Source of the DNA: Collinsella sp. AF08-23 | GTDB taxonomy: Bacteria; Actinomycetota; Coriobacteriia; Coriobacteriales; Coriobacteriaceae | Length of the DNA: 64,000 nucleotides | Direction of reading: 5' to 3' | Assembly: GCF_003479805.1 (NCBI RefSeq) | Contig: NZ_QUHV01000005.1 | Location: forward strand, 83,884-147,883 | Part shown: positions 48,304 through 58,137 of the stretch, piece by piece | Layout of the letters: the number at the start of each line of letters is the position of its first letter | Position numbering within the stretch: the stretch's first letter is position 1 | The notes under the pieces: model-generated | What the model saw: only the letters and a program-made list of their open reading frames with translations | What the model was told of the DNA's origin: nothing | Database searches by the model: none | Position numbers and translations under genes: made by a program

Positions 48304-48570
48304 TTACTTGGCGCGCTCGATGATCTCGACAAGACGCCAACGCTTGGTGGCGGACAGCGGACGGGTCTCCATGATGCGAACGGTGTCGCCAACGCCGGCC
48401 GTGTTCTCCTCGTCGTGGACGTGGAATTTCTTGGTGCTGGTCATCATCTTGCCGTACTTGGGATGACGCTTGCGCTCCGTGGTGGTCACAACAATGCTCT
48501 TGTTGCCCATGATGGAGGAAACGATACCCTGGCGGACCTTGCGCGCGTTGCGCTCAGTTGCTTCAGCCAT
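48304..48570 (-). CDS. rpsQ: 30S ribosomal protein S17
   Basis: 88 residues, starting [19 protein letters not shown], with the OB-fold segments [12 protein letters not shown] and [20 protein letters not shown]. The ATG at 48570 is confirmed by spacing to rpmC; the longer frame overlaps rpmC and is not real. Confidence 0.97.
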   Translation of the reverse strand: MAEATERNARKVRQGIVSSIMGNKSIVVTTTERKRHPKYGKMMTSTKKFHVHDEENTAGVGDTVRIMETRPLSATKRWRLVEIIERAK

Positions 48571-48584
48571 TATCTCTCCTTGCG

Positions 48585-48800
48585 CTACTTGGTGGCAGCG
48601 GACTTCTCCGCTGCAATCTGACGGGCACGCTGCTCCGTGAGGACACGAGCGATGTCCTTCTTCACGGTGTTCACGCGAGCGGTGTTGTCCAGCTGGCTGG
48701 TGGCCATCTGGAAACGAAGGTTGAAGAGCTCGGCGCGGCAATCCTTCAGCTTCTCAGCCAGGGCCTCGTCGGAAAGCTCACGAATCTCTGCGGGCTTCAT
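48585..48800 (-). CDS. rpmC: 50S ribosomal protein L29
   Basis: 71 residues, two-helix L29 ([36 protein letters not shown]). It lies at the polypeptide exit tunnel. Its ATG overlaps the rplP stop by one base (TAATG). Confidence 0.97.
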   Translation of the reverse strand: MKPAEIRELSDEALAEKLKDCRAELFNLRFQMATSQLDNTARVNTVKKDIARVLTEQRARQIAAEKSAATK

Positions 48801-49225
48801 TACTTGTCCTCCCCGTTCTTAGCGCGGGTAATGATCTTGGTCTTGATCGGCAGCTTGTGCTGGGCAAGACGCAGGGCCTCGCGAGCGATCTCCTCGGACA
48901 CGCCGGCGATCTCGAACATAACGCGGCCCGGCTTGACAACGGCCACCCACTCCTCGGGGTTACCCTTACCAGAACCCATGCGAGTCTCCGCAGGCTTCTT
49001 CGTGATGGGCTTATCCGGGAAGATGGTGATGTAAACCTTGCCGCCACGCTTCATGTAGCGGGTCATGGCGATACGAGCGGCCTCGATCTGACGGTTGGTG
49101 ATCCAGTGGCGATCGAGGGCGACGATGCCGTACTCACCGAAATGGAGCTCGGTGTTGCCCTTGGCCTGGCCCTTCATGGAGCCACGCTGCACCTTGCGGT
49201 GAAGAATACGCTTAGGAGCGAGCAT
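48800..49225 (-). CDS. rplP: 50S ribosomal protein L16
   Basis: 141 residues, [19 protein letters not shown] at the start and [18 protein letters not shown] in the centre. It orders the A-site and peptidyl transferase region. It overlaps both neighbours by one base. Confidence 0.98.
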   Translation of the reverse strand: MLAPKRILHRKVQRGSMKGQAKGNTELHFGEYGIVALDRHWITNRQIEAARIAMTRYMKRGGKVYITIFPDKPITKKPAETRMGSGKGNPEEWVAVVKPGRVMFEIAGVSEEIAREALRLAQHKLPIKTKIITRAKNGEDK

Positions 49226-49935
49226 TACTGATTCCTCCTATCGTTGTTGCGACGACGCGGACGGGAGGTACCCTCGAGAGCCATGTTCGGAACAGGCTGG
49301 CCCGGGAGCTTCTCGCCCTGGTAGATCCAGACCTTGACGCCGCAGGAGCCCATGGTGGTGTGAGCGGTGGCGGTGCCGTAGTCGATCTTAGCGCGGAGGG
49401 TGTGCAGCGGCACGCGACCCTCGCGGTACCACTCGCGACGGCCCATCTCGGCGCCGCCGAGACGACCGGAGCACTGGATACGAATACCCTTGGCGCCGGC
49501 CTTGCGAGCGGACTGGACGGCCTTGCGCATGGCGCGGCGGAAGGCCACACGGCCCTCGAGCTGCTCGGCGATGGACTGAGCAACCAGAACGGCGTCGAGC
49601 TCGGGACGCTTGACCTCGATGACGTCGACGGAGAGGTTGCCCTTGGTAACGCCGGCGACACGCTCGAGCTCGGTGCGGAGACCGTCGATCTCGGAGCCCT
49701 TCTTGCCGATGACGACACCAGGACGGGCGGTGAGGATGATGACCTTCACCTTGTCGCCGGCACGCTCGATCTCAACGCGGGAGACGGCGGCACGGGCGAG
49801 GCGCTTCTCGAGGAAACGACGGATCTCGATATCGTTGCCGAGAGTCTTGGCGTAATCCTTCTCAGCGAACCAGCGGGAGCGCCAGTTCTCGGTGATGCCA
49901 AGACGGAAGCCGGTAGGATAGACTTTCTGACCCAT
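49225..49935 (-). CDS. rpsC: 30S ribosomal protein S3
   Basis: 236 residues with KH domain ([15 protein letters not shown]) and C-terminal domain with [20 protein letters not shown]. It forms the mRNA entry pore. Its stop overlaps the rplP start by one base. Confidence 0.98.
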   Translation of the reverse strand: MGQKVYPTGFRLGITENWRSRWFAEKDYAKTLGNDIEIRRFLEKRLARAAVSRVEIERAGDKVKVIILTARPGVVIGKKGSEIDGLRTELERVAGVTKGNLSVDVIEVKRPELDAVLVAQSIAEQLEGRVAFRRAMRKAVQSARKAGAKGIRIQCSGRLGGAEMGRREWYREGRVPLHTLRAKIDYGTATAHTTMGSCGVKVWIYQGEKLPGQPVPNMALEGTSRPRRRNNDRRNQ

Positions 49936-49941
49936 GACGCT

Positions 49942-50307
49942 TTAAGCCTCCTTTCGAGGAGCGACGACGACAGTGATGTGGCTCGTGCGCTTGAGGATGC
50001 GGGAAGCGGAGCCCTTGGCGCGAGGACGGATGCGCTTAAGCGTGGGGCCCTCGTCGACATACGCGGCCTTGACGAACAGGTCGTCAGCGCGCATCTGGTT
50101 GTTGTGCTCGGCGTTGGCAACGGCGGAGCGCAGGACCTTCTCCACGTCAACAGCGACGGAGCGCGTGCAGAAGTGAAGGATATCGAAGGCCTGAGCGACG
50201 TTCTTGCCGCGGATCAGGTCGATCACGAGACGAGCCTTGCCGGGGGAAACGCGCACGTACTTGGCCGTAGCGCGGACCTCGCGGGTCTCGGTGGAAGTAG
50301 TAGCCAT
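49942..50307 (-). CDS. rplV: 50S ribosomal protein L22
   Basis: 121 residues: [20 protein letters not shown] near the start and the beta-hairpin region [18 protein letters not shown] that lines the exit tunnel, the site of macrolide-resistance changes. No alteration is evident. Confidence 0.98.
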   Translation of the reverse strand: MATTSTETREVRATAKYVRVSPGKARLVIDLIRGKNVAQAFDILHFCTRSVAVDVEKVLRSAVANAEHNNQMRADDLFVKAAYVDEGPTLKRIRPRAKGSASRILKRTSHITVVVAPRKEA

Positions 50308-50320
50308 TTACCTAAACCCC

Positions 50321-50581
50321 CTATTTGGCCTTGTGGCCACGGAACGTACGAGTGGGCGCGAACTCGCCCAGCTTGTGACCGACCATGGACTCGGTGACGT
50401 ACACGGGAACATGCTTGCGACCGTCGTGGACGGCGATGGTGTGGCCGACCATCTCGGGGAAGATGGTGGACGCGCGGGACCAGGTTTTCACGACGTCCTT
50501 CTTGCCAGCCTCGTTCATCGCGATGATACGCGAGAGGAGGCGCGCCTCTACGAACGGGCCCTTTTTGAGACTTCTGCTCAT
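50321..50581 (-). CDS. rpsS: 30S ribosomal protein S19
   Basis: 86 residues, [16 protein letters not shown] at the start and [18 protein letters not shown] at the end. It forms part of the head of the 30S subunit with S13. Confidence 0.98.
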   Translation of the reverse strand: MSRSLKKGPFVEARLLSRIIAMNEAGKKDVVKTWSRASTIFPEMVGHTIAVHDGRKHVPVYVTESMVGHKLGEFAPTRTFRGHKAK

Positions 50582-50607
50582 AAGTGCTTTCTCCTAACGA
50601 GTATCGA

Positions 50608-51438
50608 TTACTTCTTGCGACGACGGATGATGAGGTCGTTGGACGTCTTCTTCTTGTTGCGGGTGCGGTAGCCCTTGGAGGGAGTGCCCCACGGAGAGAC
50701 GGACGGACGACCGGAGGTGTGCGAACGACCCTCGCCACCGCCGTGCGGGTGATCGACCGGGTTCATGACGGTACCACGGACGGTCGGACGGACGCCCATC
50801 TTACGATGGCGACCGGCCTTGCCGATCACGATGTTGGAGTGCTCGGCATTGCCGACCTCACCGATGGAGGCACGGCAGGTCACGAGGACACGGCGCATCT
50901 CGGAGGAAGGCATGCGGATGATCGCGTACTTGCCCTCCTTGCCCATGAGCTGGCAAGCGGTACCAGCGGAACGGGCGATAGCGGCACCCTTGCCAGGCTG
51001 GAACTCGATTGCGTGGATGAGGGTACCCACGGGAATCTCGGACAGCGGCATGGCATTGCCCGGCTTAATGTCGGCGCCGGCACCGGAAACGACGGTGTCG
51101 CCGACCTTGAGGCCCTTGGGGGCCAGGATGTAGCGCTTCTCGCCGTCCACGTAGTGAAGCAGGGCGATGCGAGCGGAACGGTTCGGGTCGTACTCGATGG
51201 TAGCGACCTTGGCCGGCACGCCATCCTTATTGCGCTTGAAATCGATAACGCGGTACTGACGCTTAACGCGGCCGCCCTGGTGACGCATGGTGATGCGACC
51301 GGCGTTGTTACGACCAGCCTTGACCGGCAACGGCTCGAGAAGAGACTTCTCGGGCGTGGTGCAGGTGATCTCGGAGAAGTCCGCGATCGTCTGCCAGCGA
51401 CGGCCGGCGCTGGTCGGCTTAAGGTGCTTTACAGCCAT
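50608..51438 (-). CDS. rplB: 50S ribosomal protein L2
   Basis: 276 residues, with [20 protein letters not shown] near the start and the conserved [11 protein letters not shown] that contains the peptidyl-transferase-associated His. It is needed for subunit joining. A 165-base structured spacer precedes it. Confidence 0.98.
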   Translation of the reverse strand: MAVKHLKPTSAGRRWQTIADFSEITCTTPEKSLLEPLPVKAGRNNAGRITMRHQGGRVKRQYRVIDFKRNKDGVPAKVATIEYDPNRSARIALLHYVDGEKRYILAPKGLKVGDTVVSGAGADIKPGNAMPLSEIPVGTLIHAIEFQPGKGAAIARSAGTACQLMGKEGKYAIIRMPSSEMRRVLVTCRASIGEVGNAEHSNIVIGKAGRHRKMGVRPTVRGTVMNPVDHPHGGGEGRSHTSGRPSVSPWGTPSKGYRTRNKKKTSNDLIIRRRKK

Positions 51439-51512
51439 TCCTTATCCCTTTCATATCGGTCCGTTGGCCACTGCAAGCTGGGATGCGGATGCAGTGACAC
51501 CGGATTACCACG

Positions 51513-51579
51513 GCTCCGGGCGTTTCCTATTTTTACGCACGGAGCACTTGAGCTTGCCTCCCCTACACGAGAGGCAAGC
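51513..51579 (-). promoter_or_regulatory. Two strong hairpins in the rplW-rplB spacer
   Basis: In transcript order, 51552-51579 forms a nine-pair stem (GCTTGCCTC/GAGGCAAGC), then 51513-51545 forms GCTCCG plus GCGT with ACGC plus CGGAGC. A third, weaker pairing (CACTG/CAGTG) lies closer to rplB. No T-run follows either hairpin. The 165-base spacer is exceptional in this otherwise tight cluster. Confidence 0.6.
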
Positions 51580-51603
51580 GTCAAGAACTAACGTAGGCGT
51601 GAA

Positions 51604-51891
51604 TTACGCCTGGGCGCCAAAGACCTCGATGGTCTGACCCTCGGCCACCGTGACGACGGCCTTCTTCCAAGAACGGGTCTTGCCAGCGACGTAGCGAACG
51701 CGCTTGGTCTTGGGCTTGACGTTCAGGGTGTTGACGCGAACAACCTTCACGCCGAAGAGCTCCTCGATAGCGTCCTTGATCTGGAACTTGTTGGCGTTCT
51801 TGGCGACCTCGAACGTGTACTTGTTCTCCTCCATGGCGGAGTAGGAACGCTCGGACACGATCGGGCGGATGATGATCTCGTGAGCGGTCAT
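51604..51891 (-). CDS. rplW: 50S ribosomal protein L23
   Basis: 95 residues (PIVSERSYSAMEENKYTFEV; VNTLNVKPKTKRVRYVAGK). It docks trigger factor and SRP at the exit tunnel. Its start directly abuts the rplD stop. Confidence 0.98.
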   Translation of the reverse strand: MTAHEIIIRPIVSERSYSAMEENKYTFEVAKNANKFQIKDAIEELFGVKVVRVNTLNVKPKTKRVRYVAGKTRSWKKAVVTVAEGQTIEVFGAQA

Positions 51892-52518
51892 TTAGGCGAG
51901 CACCTCCCCGAAGTGAGCGGCGACGTCGGCGGGCATAATCAGCGCACCGTTGTTGATGAGGTCATAGGTGTTGGCCTCGGCGGGCGTGATGATCCACGTC
52001 TTGGGGATGTTGCGGAAGGAGAGATAGGCGTTGATGTCATCCTCGCGAACGATGATGGTCAGACGCTTGCCCTCGAGACCCAGAGCCTTGAGCATGGCGA
52101 CAGCGGCCTTGGTGGACGGCTTCTCGAAACCGTAGTCGTCCACGAGCACGAGCTCGTTGTCGCGGAGCTTGGCGGACAGGGCGGAACGCATGGCGAGCTT
52201 GACCTCTTTGTTGTTCATGCGCTTCACATAGGTGCGGGGCTTGGGCCCAAAGATCACACCGCCACCACGCCACTGGGCGGCGCGGATGGAACCCTGACGG
52301 GCACGGCCGGTGCCCTTCTGACGCCACGGCTTCTTGCCGCCACCGGAGACCTCGGAACGGCCCTTGGTGGACTGGGTGCCCTGACGCCAGCAGGCCTGCT
52401 GGCACGTGACGATGTGGTGCATGACGTGCACGTTCGGCTCGATGCCGTACACGGCGTCGGCGAGCTCGGCCTCGGCGACCTGCTTGCCCTCGACGTTCTT
52501 CACTTCAAACTTAGACAT
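51892..52518 (-). CDS. rplD: 50S ribosomal protein L4
   Basis: 208 residues, with KGRSEVSGGGKKPWRQKGTG and ARQGSIRAAQWRGGG forming the exit-tunnel loop. In E. coli, L4 represses the S10 operon by binding its leader; here a structured leader precedes rplC. Confidence 0.98.
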   Translation of the reverse strand: MSKFEVKNVEGKQVAEAELADAVYGIEPNVHVMHHIVTCQQACWRQGTQSTKGRSEVSGGGKKPWRQKGTGRARQGSIRAAQWRGGGVIFGPKPRTYVKRMNNKEVKLAMRSALSAKLRDNELVLVDDYGFEKPSTKAAVAMLKALGLEGKRLTIIVREDDINAYLSFRNIPKTWIITPAEANTYDLINNGALIMPADVAAHFGEVLA

Positions 52519-52533
52519 AGCGACGGTCCTCCT

Positions 52534-53154
52534 TTACGCCATGCGGATGGCGACCAGACCGTTCTTGCCACCGGGCACAGCGCCCTTGACAAGCATGAGG
52601 TTCTGCTCAGCATCAATGCGGACAACGGAGAGGTTCTTCACAGTCACGCGGGCGTTGCCCATGTGACCGGCCATCTTGACGCCCTTGAGGACGCGGGCCG
52701 GGTAGGCGCACTGGCCGATGGAGCCGGGGTGACGCTGAATGTGGGAACCGTGGGTCATGGGGCCGCGGTGCTGATTCCAGCGCTTGATGCGACCCTGGAA
52801 GCCCTTACCCTTGGAGGTGCCGATGACGTCGACCTTGGCGACGTTCTCGAAATCGGCGACGGTGACGACGTCGCCGACCTTGTGCTCCTCGCCATTCTCG
52901 ACGCGGACCTCACGAAGGTAACGGACGGGCTCGACGCCAGCCTTAGCAAAGTGACCAGCCATGGGCTTGTTCACGTGCTTGGACTTGATGTCGCCGAAGC
53001 CGATCTGGACGGCGTTGTAGCCGTCGGTCGCCTCAGTTTTAACCTGCGAGACGGTGCAGGGGCCAGCCTGGATGACCGTGACGGGGACGACGTTATCGTC
53101 CTCGTCCCAAACCTGGGTCATGCCGATCTTGCGGCCGAGAATCATGTTGATCAT
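52534..53154 (-). CDS. rplC: 50S ribosomal protein L3
   Basis: 206 residues, [19 protein letters not shown] at the start and the [20 protein letters not shown] loop reaching the peptidyl transferase centre. The ATG at 53154 has GGAG five bases upstream. It is the first gene of the cluster: rpsJ (S10), which usually precedes it, is absent from this window. Confidence 0.97.
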   Translation of the reverse strand: MINMILGRKIGMTQVWDEDDNVVPVTVIQAGPCTVSQVKTEATDGYNAVQIGFGDIKSKHVNKPMAGHFAKAGVEPVRYLREVRVENGEEHKVGDVVTVADFENVAKVDVIGTSKGKGFQGRIKRWNQHRGPMTHGSHIQRHPGSIGQCAYPARVLKGVKMAGHMGNARVTVKNLSVVRIDAEQNLMLVKGAVPGGKNGLVAIRMA

Positions 53155-53171
53155 TCGATCTCCAACTCTCG

Positions 53172-53222
53172 GTGGTCTTGGGACATTGCACGCGCCCCTT
53201 GCGCGTGCCCCTAGAGGACCAC
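53172..53222 (-). promoter_or_regulatory. Leader hairpin before rplC
   Basis: Outer arms GTGGTC/GACCAC, a middle GGG/CCC pairing, and an inner perfect stem GCACGCGC/GCGCGTGC with a five-base loop. It ends about 17 bases before the rplC ATG, just ahead of its ribosome site. It is a good candidate for L3 or L4 autoregulation. Confidence 0.55.
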
Positions 53223-53333
53223 ATACGGACTTGCGCGCCACTCCTTGCATTCGTCTCGGCCTTTCGTGCGCGGCAACCCAAATGCGCAGGTAGATGGCCT
53301 AGGCAGAATCCTCCTAGTGGACACAGCTTGATT

Positions 53334-53339
53334 AGTATA
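53334..53339 (-). promoter_or_regulatory. Candidate -10 box of the superoperon
   Basis: TATACT on the minus strand, about 180 bases before rplC. The expected -35 site is poor. The spacer holds the palindrome ACGCCC/GGGCGT, centred about 10 bases upstream of the -10 box, which could bind a regulator. Confidence 0.4.
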
Positions 53340-53446
53340 CACGCCCACGGGCGTCTCCATATTGTCTTCGCAATGTTTTTGCAGGTGAGGGCGGTTGGCG
53401 AGAGTGCGGCCGGCTGTTGCCGTCGCCCCATATCGCCCCGCGACGC

Positions 53447-53561
53447 CCCGGACGGGGGCGGCCGAGGTTTTCGCTCGGTCAGGTCCTGCGCAAGACGGAG
53501 AGCCCACTGGGCTCTCCTTTGCGTGCGGATTCTACGAAAACCTCGGCCGCCCCCGTCCGGG
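53447..53561 (-). repeat. Palindromic element, subfamily B, copy 4
   Basis: Perfect 27-base arms (53447-53473 and 53535-53561) enclose 61 bases. On the minus strand the centre has AATCCGCA, inner hairpin GGAGAGCCC/GGGCTCTCC, and AGGACCTGACCGAG. It is the most divergent B copy. It starts 19 bases after the stop of the broken regulator gene. Confidence 0.88.
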
Positions 53562-53579
53562 CAGCGACGTACTCGAAAC

Positions 53580-54626
53580 TTACCGTGAATTCCACTTGTT
53601 AAGAAAGGCCTCATAGCCGGGAGCCTCGCGTAAAAACGCGTACTCCTCATCCGCTTGAACACCGGCCAGCATCACGGTGCCCATTTGCGAGGTTAGCTGC
53701 GTCAAGTCATTAAAGTTGGTGAAACGATACAAAGGACTCTTAAGAGCGCCGGCGTCGGCACCATGCAGAGACGACATAATCTGCTCAAGCAAATCAAACG
53801 TCTCATTCGTATCCTTTGTTGCAACCGCAACGGTCAAGCTGGGCACGAGTCCCATCCATCCAGGCTGGTTGAGTACCTCAAATAGCGTTTGCGCGCGGTG
53901 GGCGCATGCGAGTGCATCGTCCACGCGGTCCTCGCGCAAGGCAATCTCGATAATGCTATTGACCGTCCCCATAAGGTCGGCCGACATTCTAATCAGGCGC
54001 GCCTCCCACGCACGCGCCGCCTCCTCATCATGGCCTTGGCGCATAAGAAGAATCGCCTGGCGCTCCTCCTTGTCAATCTGCGGCTGATGAATGGTGTCGA
54101 GCAGGCGTTGCGCATCCTCATAGCGCTCTTCCTGCATAGCGCGGGCGATAAGCATGCCGCACGCCTGCTCTCGGGCTTCGGGCAGCGTGCTTTGGGACAG
54201 CCGTTCGTAAGCTTTGTCTAGCGTGGGACGATACCTATCTGGCTCCTCAACCTGAAAGAGTGCGAGCGCGCCGTCCAGGTACTGCGTGAGCACGATGGCG
54301 AGCTCATCGCTTGCCGGATACAGGCGCATCCGCTCCTGCGCGTATGCGAAACCCGCCTCGTACCCATCCTCTCGGACCAGCCGGTCAACCTCGCGTTGAA
54401 TTTCGAGGTTCGCCTCTTGGCTCAACTCGGGTTCGAACGACAGGAGGGTATTGGCGTCTGTCTCGAGCAGGCGTGCGAGAGCGGGGACCAGCGTTATATC
54501 CGGGTAGCTCATGCCGCGCTCTCACTTGTTGACTGCCGGCGCAGAAACCCCCAGGCGCTGAGCCACCTGCTCCTGCGTCAAGCCCAGCCCGCGTCGGCGG
54601 TTACGGATGACCTCGGAAATATGCAT
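53580..54626 (-). pseudogene. Xre-family HTH regulator interrupted by an in-frame TGA
   Basis: From the ATG at 54626 (AAGGGACGAACC upstream) the frame reads a Cro/C1-type helix-turn-helix: MHISEVIRNRRRGLGLTQEQ and VAQRLGVSAPAVNK. Then comes TGA at 54522-54524 (codon 35), and the frame resumes with ERGMSYPDITLVPALARLL and about 300 residues of TPR-like helices. Homologues read NKWERG, so TGA replaces a conserved TGG Trp. No frameshift is needed. It may be a recent nonsense mutation, a read error, or a read-through codon. An internal ATG at 54512 could still yield the C-terminal part alone. Confidence 0.85.
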
Positions 54627-54804
54627 GGTTCGTCCCTTCGTGCAAAGTGTATGCGTCGCAGCTGCTCACTGACTATTTCACCAGCTGGCGATCGTTCGCA
54701 CAATTGAGACGTCTTCATGTTTGAGCCAGGAAACCTAACTGTTAGTTAACTCAGTCCCCCGCGCTTTCTCGACCTCAAAAAGTGCCTGTCCCCAAATTGA
54801 GGTT
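54627..54804 (-). other. Upstream region of the broken regulator
   Basis: 178 bases. It contains the inverted repeat TAACT/AGTTA around position 54740, a possible autoregulatory operator, and a REP-like hairpin near the ABC transporter stop. Confidence 0.4.
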
Positions 54805-54806
54805 TT
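54772..54806. repeat. REP-like hairpin with GTGCCTGTCCCC core
   Basis: ACCTCAA pairs with TTGAGGT around a loop containing GTGCCTGTCCCC. The loop sequence resembles motifs often found in repeats linked to REP-associated tyrosine transposases. Only one copy is present here and no transposase gene is nearby. It may also act as the ABC transporter terminator. Confidence 0.45.
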
Positions 54807-57800
54807 ACTCACTTCTCAGCGCCTCCACCGGGTCGCGGCGGGCGGCGTTGCGGCTCGGGATGAGGCCCGCAACCACGGTGAGCAACACGTTAATGAGGAT
54901 GAGCCCGAGCGCGGACGCCACCGGCAACTGCATGACGTTCTCGATCTGGTGGTTCGCGAGCGCCCACGCGTTCACCGGGAACGACACCAGCACCACCACG
55001 GCTATCGCCAACACGCCGGCAATGAGGCCCTCGATGAAAGTCTCGGCGTTGAAGACATTGGCGATGTTGCGCTTGGACGCACCCATCGCGCGCAGAATGC
55101 CGATTTCCTTCTTGCGCTCCAGCACGCTGATATACGTGATGATGCCGATCATGATGGAGCTCACCACGAGCGAAATGCTCACGAAGGCGATGAGCACAAG
55201 CGAGATCATGTTGACGATGCTCGTGACACTGCCCATGAGCACACCCATGTAGTCGGTGTAGACGATCGCCTTGTCGTCCTCGCCCGCCGCGCGCATATCC
55301 TCGTTGTAGCGATCAATCGCGGAAAGCACAACCTCCTTGGCCTCAAAGTCGACGGGGTAGATACTCACCGACTGCGGGTCGGACGGATCGGCGTATCCCA
55401 ACGTAGAGAGATTGTTGCTATACGTGAGCTTGCCGGCGTTCGCGTAGCTGGTCATGAGCGATGACAGGTCCTCGGCATCCATGTTGAAATGAATCGCATT
55501 CGCGAACGCGGTGCCGTCAACCGAGAACGCCTGTTGCATATTCGCCGCAAGGCGCTGCGCGAGCTGCGGGGCAACCGCTGCCATCGCCTGGCCAAGCCCC
55601 GTCTGGAGCTGGGAGGCGATCGCGGCGCCGATCTTCTCCCCCGCCTGATCGAGCATCTGGGAGAATGCCTCGGTCATATACGGGGCAAGCTGGTTTTCGA
55701 TATAGGGCCGCATCGCCTCCTGCAAGCGCTCCGCCACCGGCTCGCCCGCGTTTTTTGCGATGATGGCAAGCTGCGCCTGAGCCTCTTCCGCGTTGTTATA
55801 CGAGGCAAACGCCTCGAGCAACTTGGCGGCGAAGTCGGGGTCATCGGGCCTGAGATCCCCGCCGTTGCCTTCGAGCCATGCCACGAAACCACTCGAGTAC
55901 GCATACGCCGCTTGCATTGACGCCTCAAGCTGCTCGCGTGTGAGCAGGTCGCCGTCACTCAAGTCACCCCAAATCTCGGATAGATCGGGCTGCGGCGGGT
56001 TGGCCAAGATCGCGTCGAGATCGAGCGAGCCGAGCGCCCCGGAAAGGTCGATATCGACGCCGCCCAAGTTCAGCCCTGCAAAGTCGAATCCAGACAGGTC
56101 GAGCCCGGCGCCCAACGCCTTCTCGTCGATCTTGAACGCCGACTTGAGGCCCGCCTCGTCCACGATGAACAAACTCGCCAGGTCCACGCCCTGCTTCGCC
56201 TCCTCCTGCAGGGTGGCGAAGGGCTTGCCGGTGAACACGTCGACCTCGGGGTGCGCAAGCTGCTGTTTGACGATCTCGGAATTCGCAGCGCGCTCCATGA
56301 GCTCGTCGGTGAGCTCATGCGTGTAGGCGATGCCCTGCGAGAGCGCCGCGGACTTGGCCGTAGGGCTCGGCTGCACCACACCCACGACCTTGAGGTCGAG
56401 GCCGTTCGCGACCTGTTGCCCTACGAACGAGGCGTCATCGGACATGTCCGTCCAACCGCCCGTCTCGGCGTTCTTGCGGTAGAAATCGGAGGCGGTCAGC
56501 ACCTTGAAGCTCGTCCCCAGGGCATCCTCGTAGGTGAAGTCCACGTCGACCTCGGGCACATCGATCTCGCCCGAGCCGCTCATGGCGCCGTCCACCATGC
56601 GATCGAGCTCGGAGGGGTCGAGCACGCCGAGGCTGTAAAGCGTGTAGTCGGAAATCTTGCCGCGGGCAGAGAGCACGAGCACGCATTCATCGGCCTCGCG
56701 CGCCCAACGACCGGCCACCACGTTGTACTGCTCGTCGAGCAACTCGGGATTGTCAATCATCTCGTTGAAGGCGGTGGTGCCCGTCATCATCGTGCCCGCC
56801 ATGGCGGCAGAGCTCGCCCCGCCGGTCATAGCCGTGGACAAGGCGTTGGGCGAGACCTGGACCGGATCGGCACCCTCGTCCGCGCGGTACACGAGCGGCG
56901 TGATGCCGTAATCGTATTGGATGGCGGACACCTCTCCTTCGAGCTCATCGGCGTCCTTATCGAGGAAGGCCTTGAAGCTCGCCATGTCGTTCGACTTCAC
57001 GCTGGCGAACATGTCGGAGAGCATGGTGAACACGGGAATCTTATCACCAGGCTCGGGTTGGGCGTCATCGTGCGAGGCGGAAGCCGTGTCGTCACCGGCC
57101 GTGCCCTCCCCCGCCGCGCCGGCGGTATCTTCGCCCGAAGAAGTGCCCGCGTCGCCCGTCATCATACTCGTGAGGTCGTAGCTCTGGCGGGCAATGGTGA
57201 GCGGATAGCTCGACAACGTGTCTTGCTCGACTTTGGCGATATAGCCGTTCACACCGTTGGAGAGCGCCAGGATCGCCGCGATGCCGATGATGCCGATCGA
57301 ACCCGCGAAGGCCGTCATGATGGTGCGGCCCTTCTTGGTCATCAGGTTGTTGAAGGAGAGCGACAGCGCCGTGAGCAGGCTCATGGACGAGCGCTTCTTG
57401 GGGTCAGTGGACGTCTCGCGGCCCGCCCCTTCCGCCAGTCCCTCGGCAAGCTCCTTCTCGCCCACCGGACGCGTGTCGTCCACGATACGACCGTCTTGGA
57501 TGCGCACGACGCGCGTGGCGTAGTCTTCAGCGAGCTGCGGATTGTGCGTAACCATAATCACGAGCCGCTCGCGCGCGACCTCGGCAAGCAGGTCCATGAC
57601 CTGGATGCCCGTCTCAGTGTCGAGGGCACCCGTGGGTTCGTCGGCCAGCACGATCTCAGGGTCGTTCACCAGCGCGCGGGCAATCGCGACGCGCTGCATC
57701 TGACCGCCCGAGAGCTGGGCAGGCTTCTTGTTGATATGGCCGCCCAGACCCACGCGCTCGAGCGCTGCCGTCGCCCGGCGCGTGCGCTCGGCCGGCGCGA

Positions 57801-58137
57801 TGCCCGCCAGGGTGAGAGCAAGCTCGACGTTGGCGAGCACCGTCTGGTGCGGGATGAGGTTATAACTCTGGAAGATGAAGCCCACGCGGTGGTTACGATA
57901 GGTGTCCCACTCGGCGTCACCGTAGTCACGCGTGGAGATGCCGTTGACCACGATGTCACCGGAGTCGGCGTGGTCAAATCCGCCCAAGATGTTCAGAAAG
58001 GTGGTCTTGCCTGAGCCGGATGGCCCGAGCACCGCCACGAACTCGTTGTCACGAAAGGTCACCGAAACGCCGTCGAGCGCACGCTGAACCAGATCGCCCG
58101 TGGTATACGTCTTGGCGATATCGCGAATCTCAATCAT
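54805..58137 (-). CDS. MacB-like ABC transporter, fused ATPase and permease
   Basis: 1110 residues. The first 220 are a LolD/MacB-type ATPase ([43 protein letters not shown]). A membrane segment follows at about 265-290, then a very large external region of about 600 residues with a Ser/Thr/Asp-rich stretch and helical parts, and an FtsX-type permease with three membrane segments at the end ([19 protein letters not shown]). Likely exports a peptide or drives extracellular machinery. Its ATG overlaps the stop of the AI-2E permease gene (ATGA). GGAGG-like sequence precedes it. Confidence 0.88.
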   Translation of the reverse strand: MIEIRDIAKTYTTGDLVQRALDGVSVTFRDNEFVAVLGPSGSGKTTFLNILGGFDHADSGDIVVNGISTRDYGDAEWDTYRNHRVGFIFQSYNLIPHQTVLANVELALTLAGIAPAERTRRATAALERVGLGGHINKKPAQLSGGQMQRVAIARALVNDPEIVLADEPTGALDTETGIQVMDLLAEVARERLVIMVTHNPQLAEDYATRVVRIQDGRIVDDTRPVGEKELAEGLAEGAGRETSTDPKKRSSMSLLTALSLSFNNLMTKKGRTIMTAFAGSIGIIGIAAILALSNGVNGYIAKVEQDTLSSYPLTIARQSYDLTSMMTGDAGTSSGEDTAGAAGEGTAGDDTASASHDDAQPEPGDKIPVFTMLSDMFASVKSNDMASFKAFLDKDADELEGEVSAIQYDYGITPLVYRADEGADPVQVSPNALSTAMTGGASSAAMAGTMMTGTTAFNEMIDNPELLDEQYNVVAGRWAREADECVLVLSARGKISDYTLYSLGVLDPSELDRMVDGAMSGSGEIDVPEVDVDFTYEDALGTSFKVLTASDFYRKNAETGGWTDMSDDASFVGQQVANGLDLKVVGVVQPSPTAKSAALSQGIAYTHELTDELMERAANSEIVKQQLAHPEVDVFTGKPFATLQEEAKQGVDLASLFIVDEAGLKSAFKIDEKALGAGLDLSGFDFAGLNLGGVDIDLSGALGSLDLDAILANPPQPDLSEIWGDLSDGDLLTREQLEASMQAAYAYSSGFVAWLEGNGGDLRPDDPDFAAKLLEAFASYNNAEEAQAQLAIIAKNAGEPVAERLQEAMRPYIENQLAPYMTEAFSQMLDQAGEKIGAAIASQLQTGLGQAMAAVAPQLAQRLAANMQQAFSVDGTAFANAIHFNMDAEDLSSLMTSYANAGKLTYSNNLSTLGYADPSDPQSVSIYPVDFEAKEVVLSAIDRYNEDMRAAGEDDKAIVYTDYMGVLMGSVTSIVNMISLVLIAFVSISLVVSSIMIGIITYISVLERKKEIGILRAMGASKRNIANVFNAETFIEGLIAGVLAIAVVVLVSFPVNAWALANHQIENVMQLPVASALGLILINVLLTVVAGLIPSRNAARRDPVEALRSE

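Larger units (their letters stand above)
53155..53446 (-). other. Leader and promoter region of the ribosomal superoperon
   Basis: With element B4 this forms a 425-base gap. It contains no gene, specifically no rpsJ. It holds the leader hairpin (53172-53222), a candidate -10 box (53334-53339) and a short palindrome just upstream of that box. Confidence 0.6.

Noticed and set aside
53093..53662. A 189-codon minus-strand frame covering the rplC leader and element B4
   Set aside because: It runs through palindromic arms and overlaps rplC in another frame; no homology to S10 or any family is visible.
56251..58014. A 587-codon open frame antisense to the ABC transporter
   Set aside because: Arg/His/Gly-rich shadow of the MacB-like gene with no domain.
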